This document shows positions 33,035-41,425 of a stretch of 64,000 nucleotides of DNA, piece after piece. A program made the position numbers and the translations under genes. The stretch's first letter is position 1, and each line of letters begins with the position of its first letter. The stretch covers positions 124,001 to 188,000 of the forward strand of contig NZ_AUDY01000010.1 in NCBI RefSeq assembly GCF_000425705.1. Reading direction: 5' to 3'. This DNA is from Halobacillus kuroshimensis DSM 18393 (GTDB lineage: Bacteria > Bacillota > Bacilli > Bacillales > Halobacillaceae). The notes below the pieces were generated by a model. That model was not told where the DNA came from. It saw only the letters and a program-made list of their open reading frames with translations, and ran no database searches.

Positions 33035-34519
33035 ATGAAAACAAACGAAAAACAAACCGATTCCTCTACAGAACAAAAGGCTATCAAGCTTACTGCTCAT
33101 GAAAGAATTCACCTGCTTGCTGATTACGGAACCTTTCTTGAACTCGGAAAATCTGCCCATTCATCTGTCCCGGGAATGGAAGAACGGACGCCTGCCGATG
33201 GGCTGATCGGCGGTTTGATCCGTGTCGATGGCCGGGAAGCGGTCGTTCAGGCGATGGATGTGAGTGTGTTATCTGGAACGGAAGGGGAGGTTCATCTCCG
33301 TAAAAGTGAGTATTTTCATCAGTACGCGAAAAAGAGGAAGCTGCCGCTTTTTAATTTATGTGAAGGCGGAGGGCTGCGGATGCCGGACGGGATGGGTTCA
33401 GACGGAATCAGTGACAAGCTTTTTCCGAACTGTCTGCTGGATCACTCCAGAGAAACACCGATCCTTACCGCCATTCTTGGGGACAGCTTCGGCGGTCCGA
33501 CGTGGATGGCCGTGACATCGGATTTTGTCACACAGGTGCGCGGAACGGGAATGGCCGTAGCCGGGCCGAGGATGTTGGAGATGGCGAGTGGAGAAGAGAT
33601 TACAGCCGAAGAACTTGGGGGGGCTGACATGCATGCGGCATATACAGGACAGATTGATCACGTCGCTGACACAGAGGAAGAAGCGATAACGGCTATGAAG
33701 CGGTTTTTCAGCTATCTGCCTTCTTCATATGAAGACACGCCTCCTTTTAAAGTATCTGTGCCTTCGCCCTCATCTTCAGGGGAAAACGCAACGGCTGTTG
33801 TTCCTTCGAACATGAGACGTCCGTATGACATGAATAAACTCATTCGTGAGATTGTCGATCCGGAATCCTTTATGGCTTACCGACCTTTTTACGGAAAAGC
33901 AATCCTGACAGGTCTTGCGCGTATGGACGGGCGAGTAACAGGAGTGGTGGCGAGTCAGCCGCTTCATATGGCGGGAGCTCCAGGGCCGGAGGAGTGTGAT
34001 AAGGCGGTGGATTTCATCTGCCTCTGTGATTCCTATCATATTCCATTGATTTTTCTTCACGATACTCCCGGGTTCAGGATCAGCAGTCAGGCAGAAAAGC
34101 GGAAAATGCCTTCAAAGATTATGAATTGGAATACGGCGCTTGCTAAATCCACTGTTCCCAAGTACTCCATCGTCATTCGCAAAAGCATTGGAGCGGCTTA
34201 TGGAAACATGGGTGGTCCAGGCATGGGGGCGGACCTGGTGGCTGCCTGGCCGGAGGCTGAAATTAACTTTACCGGCCCCGACGTCGGTGTGAATGTTGTT
34301 TATGGAAGGCAGATCAAGCAGGCGGACAATCCTTCTGAAGCCCGTGCGGCTTATTTGGAACAGTGGAGCTTCGACAGCTCACCAGCGAAAGCCGCGGGTA
34401 AGTTCTTGATTCAGGAAATCATCGAGCCGGAACAGACCCGGGATTTTCTGCTTCGGTTTTTACGAACGGCGTCGGATAAAAGTGAAAGACGGCTGGCAGA
34501 CTGGCCGATGTCCACATAA
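33035..34519 (+). CDS. Acyl-CoA carboxylase carboxyltransferase subunit
   Basis: A 494-residue biotin-dependent carboxyltransferase of the propionyl/methylcrotonyl-CoA carboxylase beta family, with two crotonase-like halves. The first half has ERIHLLADYGTFLELG and FNLCEGGGLRMPDG; the second has IPLIFLHDTPGFRISSQAEK and GAAYGNMGGPGMGADLVAAW, which line the carboxybiotin and acyl-CoA oxyanion sites. The ATG follows AAGGAGG. No biotin carboxylase or biotin carrier gene is adjacent, so partners must lie elsewhere. It forms an operon with the acyl-CoA ligase 12 bases downstream. The exact acyl substrate is unknown. Confidence 0.85.
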   Translation: MKTNEKQTDSSTEQKAIKLTAHERIHLLADYGTFLELGKSAHSSVPGMEERTPADGLIGGLIRVDGREAVVQAMDVSVLSGTEGEVHLRKSEYFHQYAKKRKLPLFNLCEGGGLRMPDGMGSDGISDKLFPNCLLDHSRETPILTAILGDSFGGPTWMAVTSDFVTQVRGTGMAVAGPRMLEMASGEEITAEELGGADMHAAYTGQIDHVADTEEEAITAMKRFFSYLPSSYEDTPPFKVSVPSPSSSGENATAVVPSNMRRPYDMNKLIREIVDPESFMAYRPFYGKAILTGLARMDGRVTGVVASQPLHMAGAPGPEECDKAVDFICLCDSYHIPLIFLHDTPGFRISSQAEKRKMPSKIMNWNTALAKSTVPKYSIVIRKSIGAAYGNMGGPGMGADLVAAWPEAEINFTGPDVGVNVVYGRQIKQADNPSEARAAYLEQWSFDSSPAKAAGKFLIQEIIEPEQTRDFLLRFLRTASDKSERRLADWPMST

Positions 34520-34530
34520 GGAGGATTCGA

Positions 34531-36159
34531 ATGAAAAGCGAAATGAAACGGCATCAAATAGAGAACATGTACCCTCTTGGAAAACACCCGCTTCTCGTAT
34601 ACGTCCAGCACCACGCAGAGGAGCGCCCGCATGAGGCGGCTTACTTTTATTATGGATCCACACTGACGTGGGCGGAGCTTTTGAATGATATTGAAAAGAT
34701 GGCTGGATTTTTGTCACAGAAGGGCTTTGAAAAAGGGGATCGGGTCGGGCTTTATATGCAGAACAGCCCGCAGTATATCATTGCCCACTATGCCATCCAG
34801 TCAATTGGTGGGATTGTCTGTCCGTTGAACCCGATGTACAAAGCGAGCGAGTTAACCTATTTAATGAAGGAAGTCGGCATGAAAGGACTATTTACCGGCG
34901 GGGAACTGTTAAGTGAGGTGAGAAAAACAGACAGCGATCTTCATGCGGTTCTTGTCGTTTCTTACGAAGATTATATCCCTGAGCATACCGAATGGGAAGT
35001 GCCGGGTGACTTGAGGGTTCCGGATTTGAAACTAGAGAATAAGGAAACCCACTGGAGCGATGCTGTAAACGAATCGGAACCACAAAAAGCGTCTGAAAAT
35101 GTCGATTTGAATGATACGGCACTGCTTGCTTTCACATCAGGAACGACCGGAAGACCGAAAGCGGCGATGCTCACATATGAGAATGCGCTTTACAAAACGG
35201 CAGCGGCTGTGGAAGCGAATGGGGTGGAAGAGGAAGAGACGTGGCTTGCGGTGATGCCGCTCTGTCATATCGCGGGAATGGTGATGGGCGTGAACATCCC
35301 AGCATTTACCGGTTCCCCCTGTGTGTTGTTTGCAAGGTTTGATCCCCGGCAGGTGGTCAAAGCACTGACTGCTTACGATGTGTCGGTGTGGTACAGCATC
35401 GCCCCGATGAATGAGGCTGTGTTATCCGTGGCGGACGGGGAAAAAGCGGATGCTCTGAGGCTCAATTTGTGTACGAGCTTCGGTATGCCTGTGACAGAAG
35501 ATCTGGCAGAACGCTGGCGCTCTTTTGCGCCGGACAGTTCGTTGTATGAAGCGGCTTACGGTCTGAGCGAGACGCATACCGTGGACACCTATATGCCCGG
35601 TGAGGGTGTGAAATTCGGATCTGTCGGCCTTCCTGTTCCTGGGTCATTACTGGCTGTCCGCGATCCATTAACAAAAGAACAGCTGCCCCTCGGTGAGTCA
35701 GGGGAAATCGCTGTGAAAAGTCCCGGTGTTTTCAAAGGCTACTGGGGGAGGCCTGATGCGACAGCGGAAGTGCTGGTGGACGGATGGATGCATACGGGTG
35801 ATATCGGTTATTTCGACGAAGACGGCTATTTATATTTCCAGGGGCGTCTGAAGGAAATGATCAAATCGTCAGGATTCAGCATTTTCCCTGAAGATGTCGA
35901 AGCATTACTGAAGGAACATCCTGCCATCTCCCAGGCGGCTGTCATCGGTGTGCCGGATGAATCAAAGGGGGAGGTCGTCAAAGCGTTCATTGTTCTAAAA
36001 GAGGAAGCAGCACTGGAGAAAGAAGCATTGATCCAATGGGCAAAAGCCCATATGGCCCGTTATAAAGTTCCGGCGTTTGTCGAATTCCGCACATCCCTCC
36101 CTCAGACCGGCGCGGGTAAAATCCTAAGGCGCGTGCTGAAAGAAGAATCCCGAGACTGA
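34531..36159 (+). CDS. AMP-forming acyl-CoA ligase
   Basis: A 542-residue member of the ANL superfamily that activates a carboxylic acid with ATP and joins it to CoA. Motifs in order: LLAFTSGTTGRPKAAMLTYE (P-loop, about residues 195-214), AAYGLSETH, GWMHTGDIGYFDEDGYLYFQGRLKEMIKSSG, and the C-terminal lysine region PQTGAGKILRRVL. It resembles medium/long-chain fatty-acid CoA ligases; the chain length cannot be read. The ATG follows AAGGAGG. With the carboxyltransferase it would form and then carboxylate an acyl-CoA, perhaps in branched-chain or odd-chain acid use. Confidence 0.88.
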   Translation: MKSEMKRHQIENMYPLGKHPLLVYVQHHAEERPHEAAYFYYGSTLTWAELLNDIEKMAGFLSQKGFEKGDRVGLYMQNSPQYIIAHYAIQSIGGIVCPLNPMYKASELTYLMKEVGMKGLFTGGELLSEVRKTDSDLHAVLVVSYEDYIPEHTEWEVPGDLRVPDLKLENKETHWSDAVNESEPQKASENVDLNDTALLAFTSGTTGRPKAAMLTYENALYKTAAAVEANGVEEEETWLAVMPLCHIAGMVMGVNIPAFTGSPCVLFARFDPRQVVKALTAYDVSVWYSIAPMNEAVLSVADGEKADALRLNLCTSFGMPVTEDLAERWRSFAPDSSLYEAAYGLSETHTVDTYMPGEGVKFGSVGLPVPGSLLAVRDPLTKEQLPLGESGEIAVKSPGVFKGYWGRPDATAEVLVDGWMHTGDIGYFDEDGYLYFQGRLKEMIKSSGFSIFPEDVEALLKEHPAISQAAVIGVPDESKGEVVKAFIVLKEEAALEKEALIQWAKAHMARYKVPAFVEFRTSLPQTGAGKILRRVLKEESRD

Positions 36160-36270
36160 AAAAGAAGTACACAGGGGTGAGGAAAAGCGCTCGTTCCGAG
36201 TGAGGCCGTGCCCGCAACAGACATCTACGGATGAGCGGCACGTAACCATCCATACGAAAGAGACATCCAT

Positions 36271-36304
36271 AGAAAAGAGGCGCAGTGAAAAGCGCCTCTT
36301 TTTA
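36271..36304 (+). terminator. Bidirectional terminator between acyl-CoA ligase and yitT-like genes
   Basis: AAAAGAGGCGC pairs perfectly with GCGCCTCTTTT, giving A and T tracts on both sides. It lies between convergent genes and would serve both. Confidence 0.9.
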
Positions 36305-37192
36305 GTGAATTTCTTTTTTCTTAAAACGGCCGCCCCGCACTTCGGCGATATCTCCGATCGCCATGAAGGCTTGTTCATCGTGCTCTTGGACGAGCGCTTT
36401 CAGCTTCGCTTCCTCCAACCGGTTGATGACGCAGAAGATCACTTTTTTCTCGTCATTGGAGAAGGCTCCTTCTCCTTTCAAAAAGGTGACGCCGCGGCCG
36501 AGGCGCTGGATGATGGCTTCACTGATGCTCTCGTATTCATCGCTGATGATATGTACAGCCTTTGATTCATCCAGTCCTTTAATCGTAATGTCGATCATTT
36601 TATAAGCAACAAAATAGGCGAGCAGGGAATACATTGCCCGGTCCCATCCGAAGACGAAGCCCGCGCTTCCAAGGATGAACAGGTTGATGAACATAATGAT
36701 TTCCCCGACAGAAAAGGGGATTTTGCTGCTGATCAGAATTGCAGAGATTTCTGTCCCGTCAAGACATCCTCCGTAGCGGATGACCATTCCTACACCGATC
36801 CCGAGGATAAATCCCCCGAATAATGTCGCAAGCAGAATATCATCGGTAAAGGCGGGGACCGGATGAAGTACAGTTGTGGCCGTTGAAAGGATGGCAATGC
36901 CGTACACCGTTGACCAGGCAAATGTTTTTCCAATCAAGTTATATCCAAGAAAGAAAAATGGGATATTCAATAGGAAGATGAACAGCCCGAGTTTCCATTC
37001 CGTCAAATGCGACAGGATAATGGAGATTCCGACGATTCCACCATCAATGACCTGATTAGGAACGAGGAAAATTTCCAGTCCTACCGCCATAATGATGGCA
37101 CCGAGCGTGATGAAAACCGCGCGTTTTGTAAACTCCTTGGACGTAATTTTCAGATGCTGGACTTGTTGACCGCTGATGGCAGGTCCCTCCAT
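36302..37192 (-). CDS. YitT-family membrane protein
   Basis: A 296-residue protein with about five to six membrane segments (roughly residues 20-215) and a cytosolic DUF2179 domain at the C terminus (about 220-285). GLEIFLVPNQVIDGGIVGIS, GIGVGMVIRYGGCLDGTEI and the ending KAVHIISDEYESISEAIIQ are characteristic of the YitT/YpjC group, whose function is unknown. The ATG at 37192 has no good ribosome site and follows the upstream gene by 12 bases, so it may depend on coupling, or begin slightly downstream. Confidence 0.88.
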   Translation of the reverse strand: MEGPAISGQQVQHLKITSKEFTKRAVFITLGAIIMAVGLEIFLVPNQVIDGGIVGISIILSHLTEWKLGLFIFLLNIPFFFLGYNLIGKTFAWSTVYGIAILSTATTVLHPVPAFTDDILLATLFGGFILGIGVGMVIRYGGCLDGTEISAILISSKIPFSVGEIIMFINLFILGSAGFVFGWDRAMYSLLAYFVAYKMIDITIKGLDESKAVHIISDEYESISEAIIQRLGRGVTFLKGEGAFSNDEKKVIFCVINRLEEAKLKALVQEHDEQAFMAIGDIAEVRGGRFKKKEIH

Positions 37193-37204
37193 TTATATCA
37201 ATTT

Positions 37205-37597
37205 TTATAAAAATCGTTTACGAACATCCGGCGATGGTATAGGACAAGTAACGTCTTTTTTTCCGAACCATTTGTAACGATTGGATGCAAACCACCGGTA
37301 AAAAGCGTTGCGCAGCGGTCTTGGGATCAGAATCAAAAAGTACGCAAGCTTCCAGAATCCTTTCAACTGCCGGCTGATCGTTAAAGCGGCGGTGAATTCC
37401 AGACGGGCTTTTCCGTTCTGGATTAACACAAGACTGTCGGTGTCGTCAGGAATGTTATACTGCAAAAGCAGTTCTCGTCCCTTGTCACTTTGAAGCGATG
37501 CAAATTGAAACCGGCTGCGTGGATCTCTTTGAATGATAAACTGGACACTTTTGTCGCAGAAATGGCAGTCCCCGTCGAATAATATGATGGCACTCAT
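37205..37597 (-). CDS. DCC-family thiol-disulfide oxidoreductase-like protein
   Basis: A 130-residue thioredoxin-fold protein of the DCC family (DUF393). The name-giving DGDCHFCDKSVQFI lies at about residues 8-21 and provides a CxxC pair. RFQFASLQSDKGRELL and a C-terminal hydrophobic part (KLAYFLILIPRPLRNAFYRW) follow. The ATG at 37597 is 6 bases after GAGGTG; a GTG three codons upstream overlaps that site. It is the first gene of a two-gene unit with the yitT-like gene. The cellular substrate is unknown. Confidence 0.88.
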   Translation of the reverse strand: MSAIILFDGDCHFCDKSVQFIIQRDPRSRFQFASLQSDKGRELLLQYNIPDDTDSLVLIQNGKARLEFTAALTISRQLKGFWKLAYFLILIPRPLRNAFYRWFASNRYKWFGKKDVTCPIPSPDVRKRFL

Positions 37598-37729
37598 ACG
37601 TATCACCTCATGTATGATTATACCATTTTATGCAGGGATCCTCTAAGGAATTTCAAGAAAACGTCTGCTTTGGAAAAGCGTCACAGCGTCTCTTTTTCTC
37701 ATACGCTATGAAGGGAAGGAGTGGTGGAT

Positions 37730-37894
37730 GTGCTGCTTTTCACATATCTGTTCATCGGCGTGTTTTTCTGCTTTTTTAAAAAAGAACCGGTGCTGAAGGA
37801 CAAACAGGAGCAGGCGGTATATATGTTTTATCTGCTTGGATGGATTGTTCTATGGCCGGTGTTTCTTATACGAAGACTCATGCGAGGGATTTAA
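37730..37894 (+). CDS. Small membrane protein, 54 residues
   Basis: A short reading frame starting at GTG 37730, 8 bases after the strong site GGAAGGAG. The product has two hydrophobic segments (LLFTYLFIGVFFCFF, about 2-16, and VYMFYLLGWIVLWPVFLI, about 30-47) separated by a charged loop KKEPVLKDKQEQ, and ends in an Arg-rich tail. I do not recognise a family. The ribosome site and the membrane-protein pattern argue it is real. Another GTG two codons upstream is too close to the site. Confidence 0.6.
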   Translation: MLLFTYLFIGVFFCFFKKEPVLKDKQEQAVYMFYLLGWIVLWPVFLIRRLMRGI

Positions 37895-37987
37895 AGGCAG
37901 AAACGCAAAAGATTGCCGGTCATAGTCGGAGGGTGGGTGCAGACAATAAGAGAGGCTTTAAGCCAACCGATTTGAGGAGTGATCAGG

Positions 37988-38146
37988 ATGGAAAAGAAAA
38001 ATGTGCAGTGGCTGCCGGTTATCGCTTCGGTCGGTATCGGTGCGGCCACATACAGCATGATGACTGGTCAGGCCGGACAATTGCAGAATGTCATCCCGAG
38101 TTTAGCGAAGATGTCCGGGAAACAAGGAACAGCCTCTAATCAGTAA
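37988..38146 (+). CDS. Small hypothetical protein, 52 residues
   Basis: A short reading frame beginning at ATG 37988, with GAGGAGTGATC as ribosome site and a strong terminator right after the stop. The product has a short hydrophobic stretch (WLPVIASVGIGAATYSMM, about residues 8-25) and a Gln/Ser-rich end. It recalls the small DUF3918-type proteins of Bacillaceae, but that is a guess. It probably shares a transcript with the small gene at 37730. Confidence 0.6.
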   Translation: MEKKNVQWLPVIASVGIGAATYSMMTGQAGQLQNVIPSLAKMSGKQGTASNQ

Positions 38147-38148
38147 AT

Positions 38149-38182
38149 GAAAAAGGCATGCAGATGACTGCATGCCTTTTTC
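38149..38182. terminator. Bidirectional terminator between the small gene and sda
   Basis: AAAAGGCATGCAG and CTGCATGCCTTTT form a perfect 13-bp stem with a four-base loop. It lies 2 bases after the stop at 38146 and 10 bases past the end of the minus-strand sda-like gene. Confidence 0.92.
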
Positions 38183-38191
38183 CACGTCCAT

Positions 38192-38341
38192 TTATATAAG
38201 ATGTGTGGAATTCTCGGTTGGTAGTTGGATGGATCGTTTATCAATTTCTTGCGTGACTAAGTGAACAAATTCGTCGTCCAGCTGAAGCTTTACAGACTCC
38301 AGATAGGTTTCCAGCAAGGTTTGATCATCAAGCAGTGACAA
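38192..38341 (-). CDS. sda: Sda-like sporulation checkpoint inhibitor
   Basis: A 49-residue protein read from a TTG start at 38341, with AAGGAG 10 bases upstream. The core LLDDQTLLETYLESVKLQL followed by DDEFVHLVTQEIDKRS lines up with B. subtilis Sda (LSDELLIESYFKATEMNL...DFIELIENEIKRRS), a helical hairpin that binds the sporulation kinase KinA and blocks sporulation when replication is disturbed. Length and helix pattern agree. In B. subtilis the gene is controlled by DnaA; no DnaA box could be defended upstream here. The gene is easily missed because it is so short. Confidence 0.75.
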   Translation of the reverse strand: MSLLDDQTLLETYLESVKLQLDDEFVHLVTQEIDKRSIQLPTENSTHLI

Positions 38342-38394
38342 AACGATACAACTCCTTAGCGTATGATTCGTTATTATTTTATTGACATTTACTT

Positions 38395-38403
38395 ATTCTA
38401 GCA
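38395..38403 (-). promoter_or_regulatory. Possible extended -10 promoter of sda
   Basis: On the minus strand TGCTAGAAT is an extended -10 box located about 54 bases before the sda start. No matching -35 was found. Confidence 0.35.
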
Positions 38404-38683
38404 AAAAAATCTGTTTCATCATGAGTAGAAAGACCTGTTTTGCACAATTGATTGAGGATTAAGAAATTATTCTTCTATACGATTGATGCGGACGTGTACA
38501 TTCCTGTTTGTTCGTGTCTAAACAACAGGAATAGCGGAAAGTGGGGAGGGGACACTGGATTTCAATTGTATTTCTTTTGTATTTGCTTTAGTATAGCGTA
38601 ATAAGCTGAGGAACGATGGTTTGAACGGAGCAGCGATAGGATAGAATAAGGAAATAAGGACGTTTTTTAGGGAAGGGTGTCTT
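38404..38683. other. Intergenic region upstream of ysoA
   Basis: No open reading frame or stable RNA was recognised in this stretch. A weak promoter for ysoA may be TTGAAC (38621-38626) with TAGAAT (38642-38647), at a short spacing of 15. Confidence 0.4.
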
Positions 38684-39664
38684 ATGGAGAATAAAAGAGG
38701 AAACCTTGTGATGTTTCCTGGATGGAAATCGAGACTGGAGCAGTCGGGACTGGAGGCTTTGAAGGAAAAGCGCTACAAGGAAGCGGCTGAAGCCTTCGAA
38801 CCACTTGTTGAGTATAATCAGGCCGGCCATGATGTCATTACAGGGCTCCTGATGAGCTGGATTGAGCTCGGTCATTTTGATCAGGCTGAGGAATTGTGTC
38901 AGGAGCAGATGAAGGAAACGATCGACCAGTATTACCATTACTTACATATCTATATTACGATCCTTTTCCAAAGCAGCCGTTACAGCGATATTATTGACCT
39001 GCTCGATGAAGTTTTTGAATCCGAGGACATCCCCCATCAGAGCCGTACACAGCTGTGGCAGATGTATGAAGTGAGCAGAAAGCTTTTGGAAGACAGCCGC
39101 AGGGAGCAGGGGAAGGAATTGTCTCTCGCCTTCAAGGAAGCCTTGGAATCAGATCACATACATAAGCAGTGGCAGACCCTCGATCAACTAAAGAAACAGG
39201 ACCCCCATGATTATCTGGAGGAGTTTATCGTCTACCTTCAGGAACCAGTCGTACACCCCATGGTAAAATCCTCGATTTTGGAATGGTTTAGAGATGGACG
39301 TGTGGATAGAGAAGTGGCCCTGACTAAATTCGGGGTCGAGATGACTATTGTCCCCGGCCATTTATCGATGCTTCAGCATGATTACATTATGAAGCAGATC
39401 CAGATGAGGCTCGGCCAGGTGGAACAGAAAAACCCGACCATGTACGAGATGGTGAATAACCTGCTGTTTCACTACTGTTATGTTCGTTACCCGCTGTTCC
39501 CTGATGAAGAGGAAGTGCCGCTGCTCGTCGAGGCGCTGAAACAGCTCGGACATGAATACCTGCAGCTTCCATATAAACCGGATCCCCATTTAGAAGAAGT
39601 GGACCGGTATAAATCAGAAATTGAACTGTGTGAGCAGCATTATGTTTTCGTGACCGGTTCCTAG
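38684..39664 (+). CDS. ysoA: TPR-like protein YsoA
   Basis: A 326-residue cytosolic protein built of tetratricopeptide-like helical pairs in the first part (SGLEALKEKRYKEAAEAFEPL, about 21-41, and SWIELGHFDQAEELCQEQM, about 58-76). The rest is a longer helical region ending in a short conserved tail. It corresponds in content and position to B. subtilis YsoA, just upstream of tig. The function is unknown; TPR proteins usually mediate protein contacts. The ATG follows GGAAGGGTG. Confidence 0.88.
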   Translation: MENKRGNLVMFPGWKSRLEQSGLEALKEKRYKEAAEAFEPLVEYNQAGHDVITGLLMSWIELGHFDQAEELCQEQMKETIDQYYHYLHIYITILFQSSRYSDIIDLLDEVFESEDIPHQSRTQLWQMYEVSRKLLEDSRREQGKELSLAFKEALESDHIHKQWQTLDQLKKQDPHDYLEEFIVYLQEPVVHPMVKSSILEWFRDGRVDREVALTKFGVEMTIVPGHLSMLQHDYIMKQIQMRLGQVEQKNPTMYEMVNNLLFHYCYVRYPLFPDEEEVPLLVEALKQLGHEYLQLPYKPDPHLEEVDRYKSEIELCEQHYVFVTGS

Positions 39665-39686
39665 AAAAACCAATGAGGGTCACGCC

Positions 39687-39714
39687 TTGAAAGCAGCGGG
39701 GATTATGTTATAAT
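39687..39714 (+). promoter_or_regulatory. SigA promoter of tig
   Basis: TTGAAA (39687-39692) and TATAAT (39709-39714) are 16 bases apart, with TG one base before the -10. The predicted leader is about 95 bases. Confidence 0.75.
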
Positions 39715-39814
39715 GTAATGGTTGCAAAAGAGATTCGTATGTAATCAGAGTCATAGAATCAGTAAACCATCGTCTCCGGACGAAAATGTGAATAGATGTT
39801 GGAGGGAATTTTTT

Positions 39815-41101
39815 ATGTCAGCAAAATGGGAAAAGCAAGAAGGCAATGTAGGTACATTAACAGTTGAAGTACCTGCAGGCGAGTTCGACAAAGCGCTTGA
39901 TTCTGCCTTTAAAAAAGTAGTTAAACAGGTACAGGTACCTGGATTCCGTAAAGGGAAGGTACCTCGTAAATTATTCGAACAGCGTTTCGGAGTAGAATCT
40001 CTGTATCAGGATGCTCTTGATATCATCCTTCCGGAAGCTTACTCTAACGCAGTGGACGAAGCGGGCATCGAGCCGGTTGACCGTCCCGAAGTTGACGTGA
40101 AGCAGATCGAAAAAGGCCAGGACTTGATTTTCACTGCTGAAGTAACGGTGAAGCCTGAAGTGAAACTTGGCGAATACAAAGGTCTTACTTTTGAAGAAGA
40201 AAGTACAGAAGTTACAGACGAAGATGTAGACAGCGAACTGAAGCAGATGCAGGAGCGTCAGGCTGAGCTTGTTGTTAAAGAAGAAGGTTCCATTGAGAAC
40301 GGCGATACAGTCGTTATGGACTTCGAAGGTTTCGTTGATGGGGAAGCCTTCGAAGGCGGCCAGGCGGATAACTACTCTCTTGAAGTAGGTTCCGGTTCTT
40401 TCATCCCTGGTTTCGAAGAGCAGCTTGTTGGTAAGCAGGCCGGCGAAGAAACAGAAGTGGAAGTCACATTCCCTGAAGAATATCACGCAGAAGAGCTTGC
40501 TGGTAAAGCAGCTACTTTCAATGTGAAAGTTCACGAAATCAAAGGCAAAGAGCTTCCAGAACTTGATGATGAATTCGCGAAAGATGTCGACGAAGAAGTC
40601 GAATCCCTGGAAGAACTTAAAACGAAAACACGCACGCGTCTGGAAGACCAGAAGAAAACCGATGCAGACAACCAGAAGCGTGAAACTCTTGTAAACAAAG
40701 CTTCTGACAATGCAGAGGTTGAAATTCCGGATGCCATGGTCGACACAGAGCTTGACCGTATGGTTCAGGAATTCGAACAGCGTCTTCAGATGCAGGGCAT
40801 GACGAAAGACATGTACTTCCAGTTCACTGGTCAGGACGAAGACGCCCTTCGCGAGCAGATGAAAGAAGATGCTTCGAAGCGTGTGAAAACGAACTTGACT
40901 CTTGAAGCTATTTCCGAGGCGGAAAATGTCGGCGTAACCGACGAAGATGTCAATGCTGAACTAGAAAACATGGCTGGCATGTACCAGACAGATGTTGCTC
41001 AGCTGACGCAGATGCTTGGCGGTAACACGGACATGATCAAAGAAGATCTGAAAGTCCGCAAAGCCATCGACGTTCTTGTCGAAAACAGCAAAGCTGAATA
41101 A
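39815..41101 (+). CDS. tig: Trigger factor
   Basis: A ribosome-associated chaperone and peptidyl-prolyl isomerase that receives nascent chains, 428 residues. The N-terminal ribosome-binding loop has the signature [19 protein letters not shown] (about residues 36-54). The FKBP-type isomerase domain begins at [21 protein letters not shown] (about 162-182) and the rest is the C-terminal helical chaperone arm. The ATG at 39815 follows TTGGAGGGA by 8 bases; in-frame codons upstream overlap the promoter region. Confidence 0.97.
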   Translation: MSAKWEKQEGNVGTLTVEVPAGEFDKALDSAFKKVVKQVQVPGFRKGKVPRKLFEQRFGVESLYQDALDIILPEAYSNAVDEAGIEPVDRPEVDVKQIEKGQDLIFTAEVTVKPEVKLGEYKGLTFEEESTEVTDEDVDSELKQMQERQAELVVKEEGSIENGDTVVMDFEGFVDGEAFEGGQADNYSLEVGSGSFIPGFEEQLVGKQAGEETEVEVTFPEEYHAEELAGKAATFNVKVHEIKGKELPELDDEFAKDVDEEVESLEELKTKTRTRLEDQKKTDADNQKRETLVNKASDNAEVEIPDAMVDTELDRMVQEFEQRLQMQGMTKDMYFQFTGQDEDALREQMKEDASKRVKTNLTLEAISEAENVGVTDEDVNAELENMAGMYQTDVAQLTQMLGGNTDMIKEDLKVRKAIDVLVENSKAE

Positions 41102-41109
41102 TACTGGTG

Positions 41110-41149
41110 GAAGACAAGGTGCCCGGGTACCTTGTCTTCTCATATATTT
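41110..41149 (+). terminator. Terminator after tig
   Basis: GAAGACAAGGT (41110-41120) and ACCTTGTCTTC (41129-41139) form a perfect 11-bp stem. The tail (TCATATATTTTCTT) is only moderately T-rich. Confidence 0.7.
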
Positions 41150-41335
41150 TCTTCGGAAACACCGTTTAGGCGGGGTGGTTTGTGGGGAAAATAATGATAC
41201 TTCCAAGCGTTTTTACATATACTATTTAAGATGCTCAAAGGTTTGACTTATGCGTTTTATATCTACATAATGAGGGTGTCGCAGGAATTGACGGCACACC
41301 TCTAAAAGGTATTGCTTTTGTGTTTGGAGTTTATT

Positions 41336-41344
41336 TGGTATGAT
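41336..41344 (+). promoter_or_regulatory. Extended -10 promoter of clpX
   Basis: TGGTATGAT is an extended -10 box, 81 bases before the clpX ATG. The rest of the 324-base gap between tig and clpX shows no gene. TTGACT (41243) and a short CGCAA/TTGCG hairpin (41388-41400) are also present. Confidence 0.5.
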
Positions 41345-41425
41345 GGGCAAAAGAAGCGAAACGTTGGCGTCGTATCAGTAACTTCAGTCGCAACGATTGC
41401 GTCATTTTATTAAGGGGTGAAACGT

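Noticed and set aside
37840-38139. 99-codon forward frame covering the two small genes
   Set aside because: It conflicts with the 54- and 52-codon frames, which have better ribosome sites and membrane-like products, and its own start lies mid-gene.
38358-38560. DnaA boxes upstream of sda
   Set aside because: The closest sequences differ from the DnaA box at two or more core positions.
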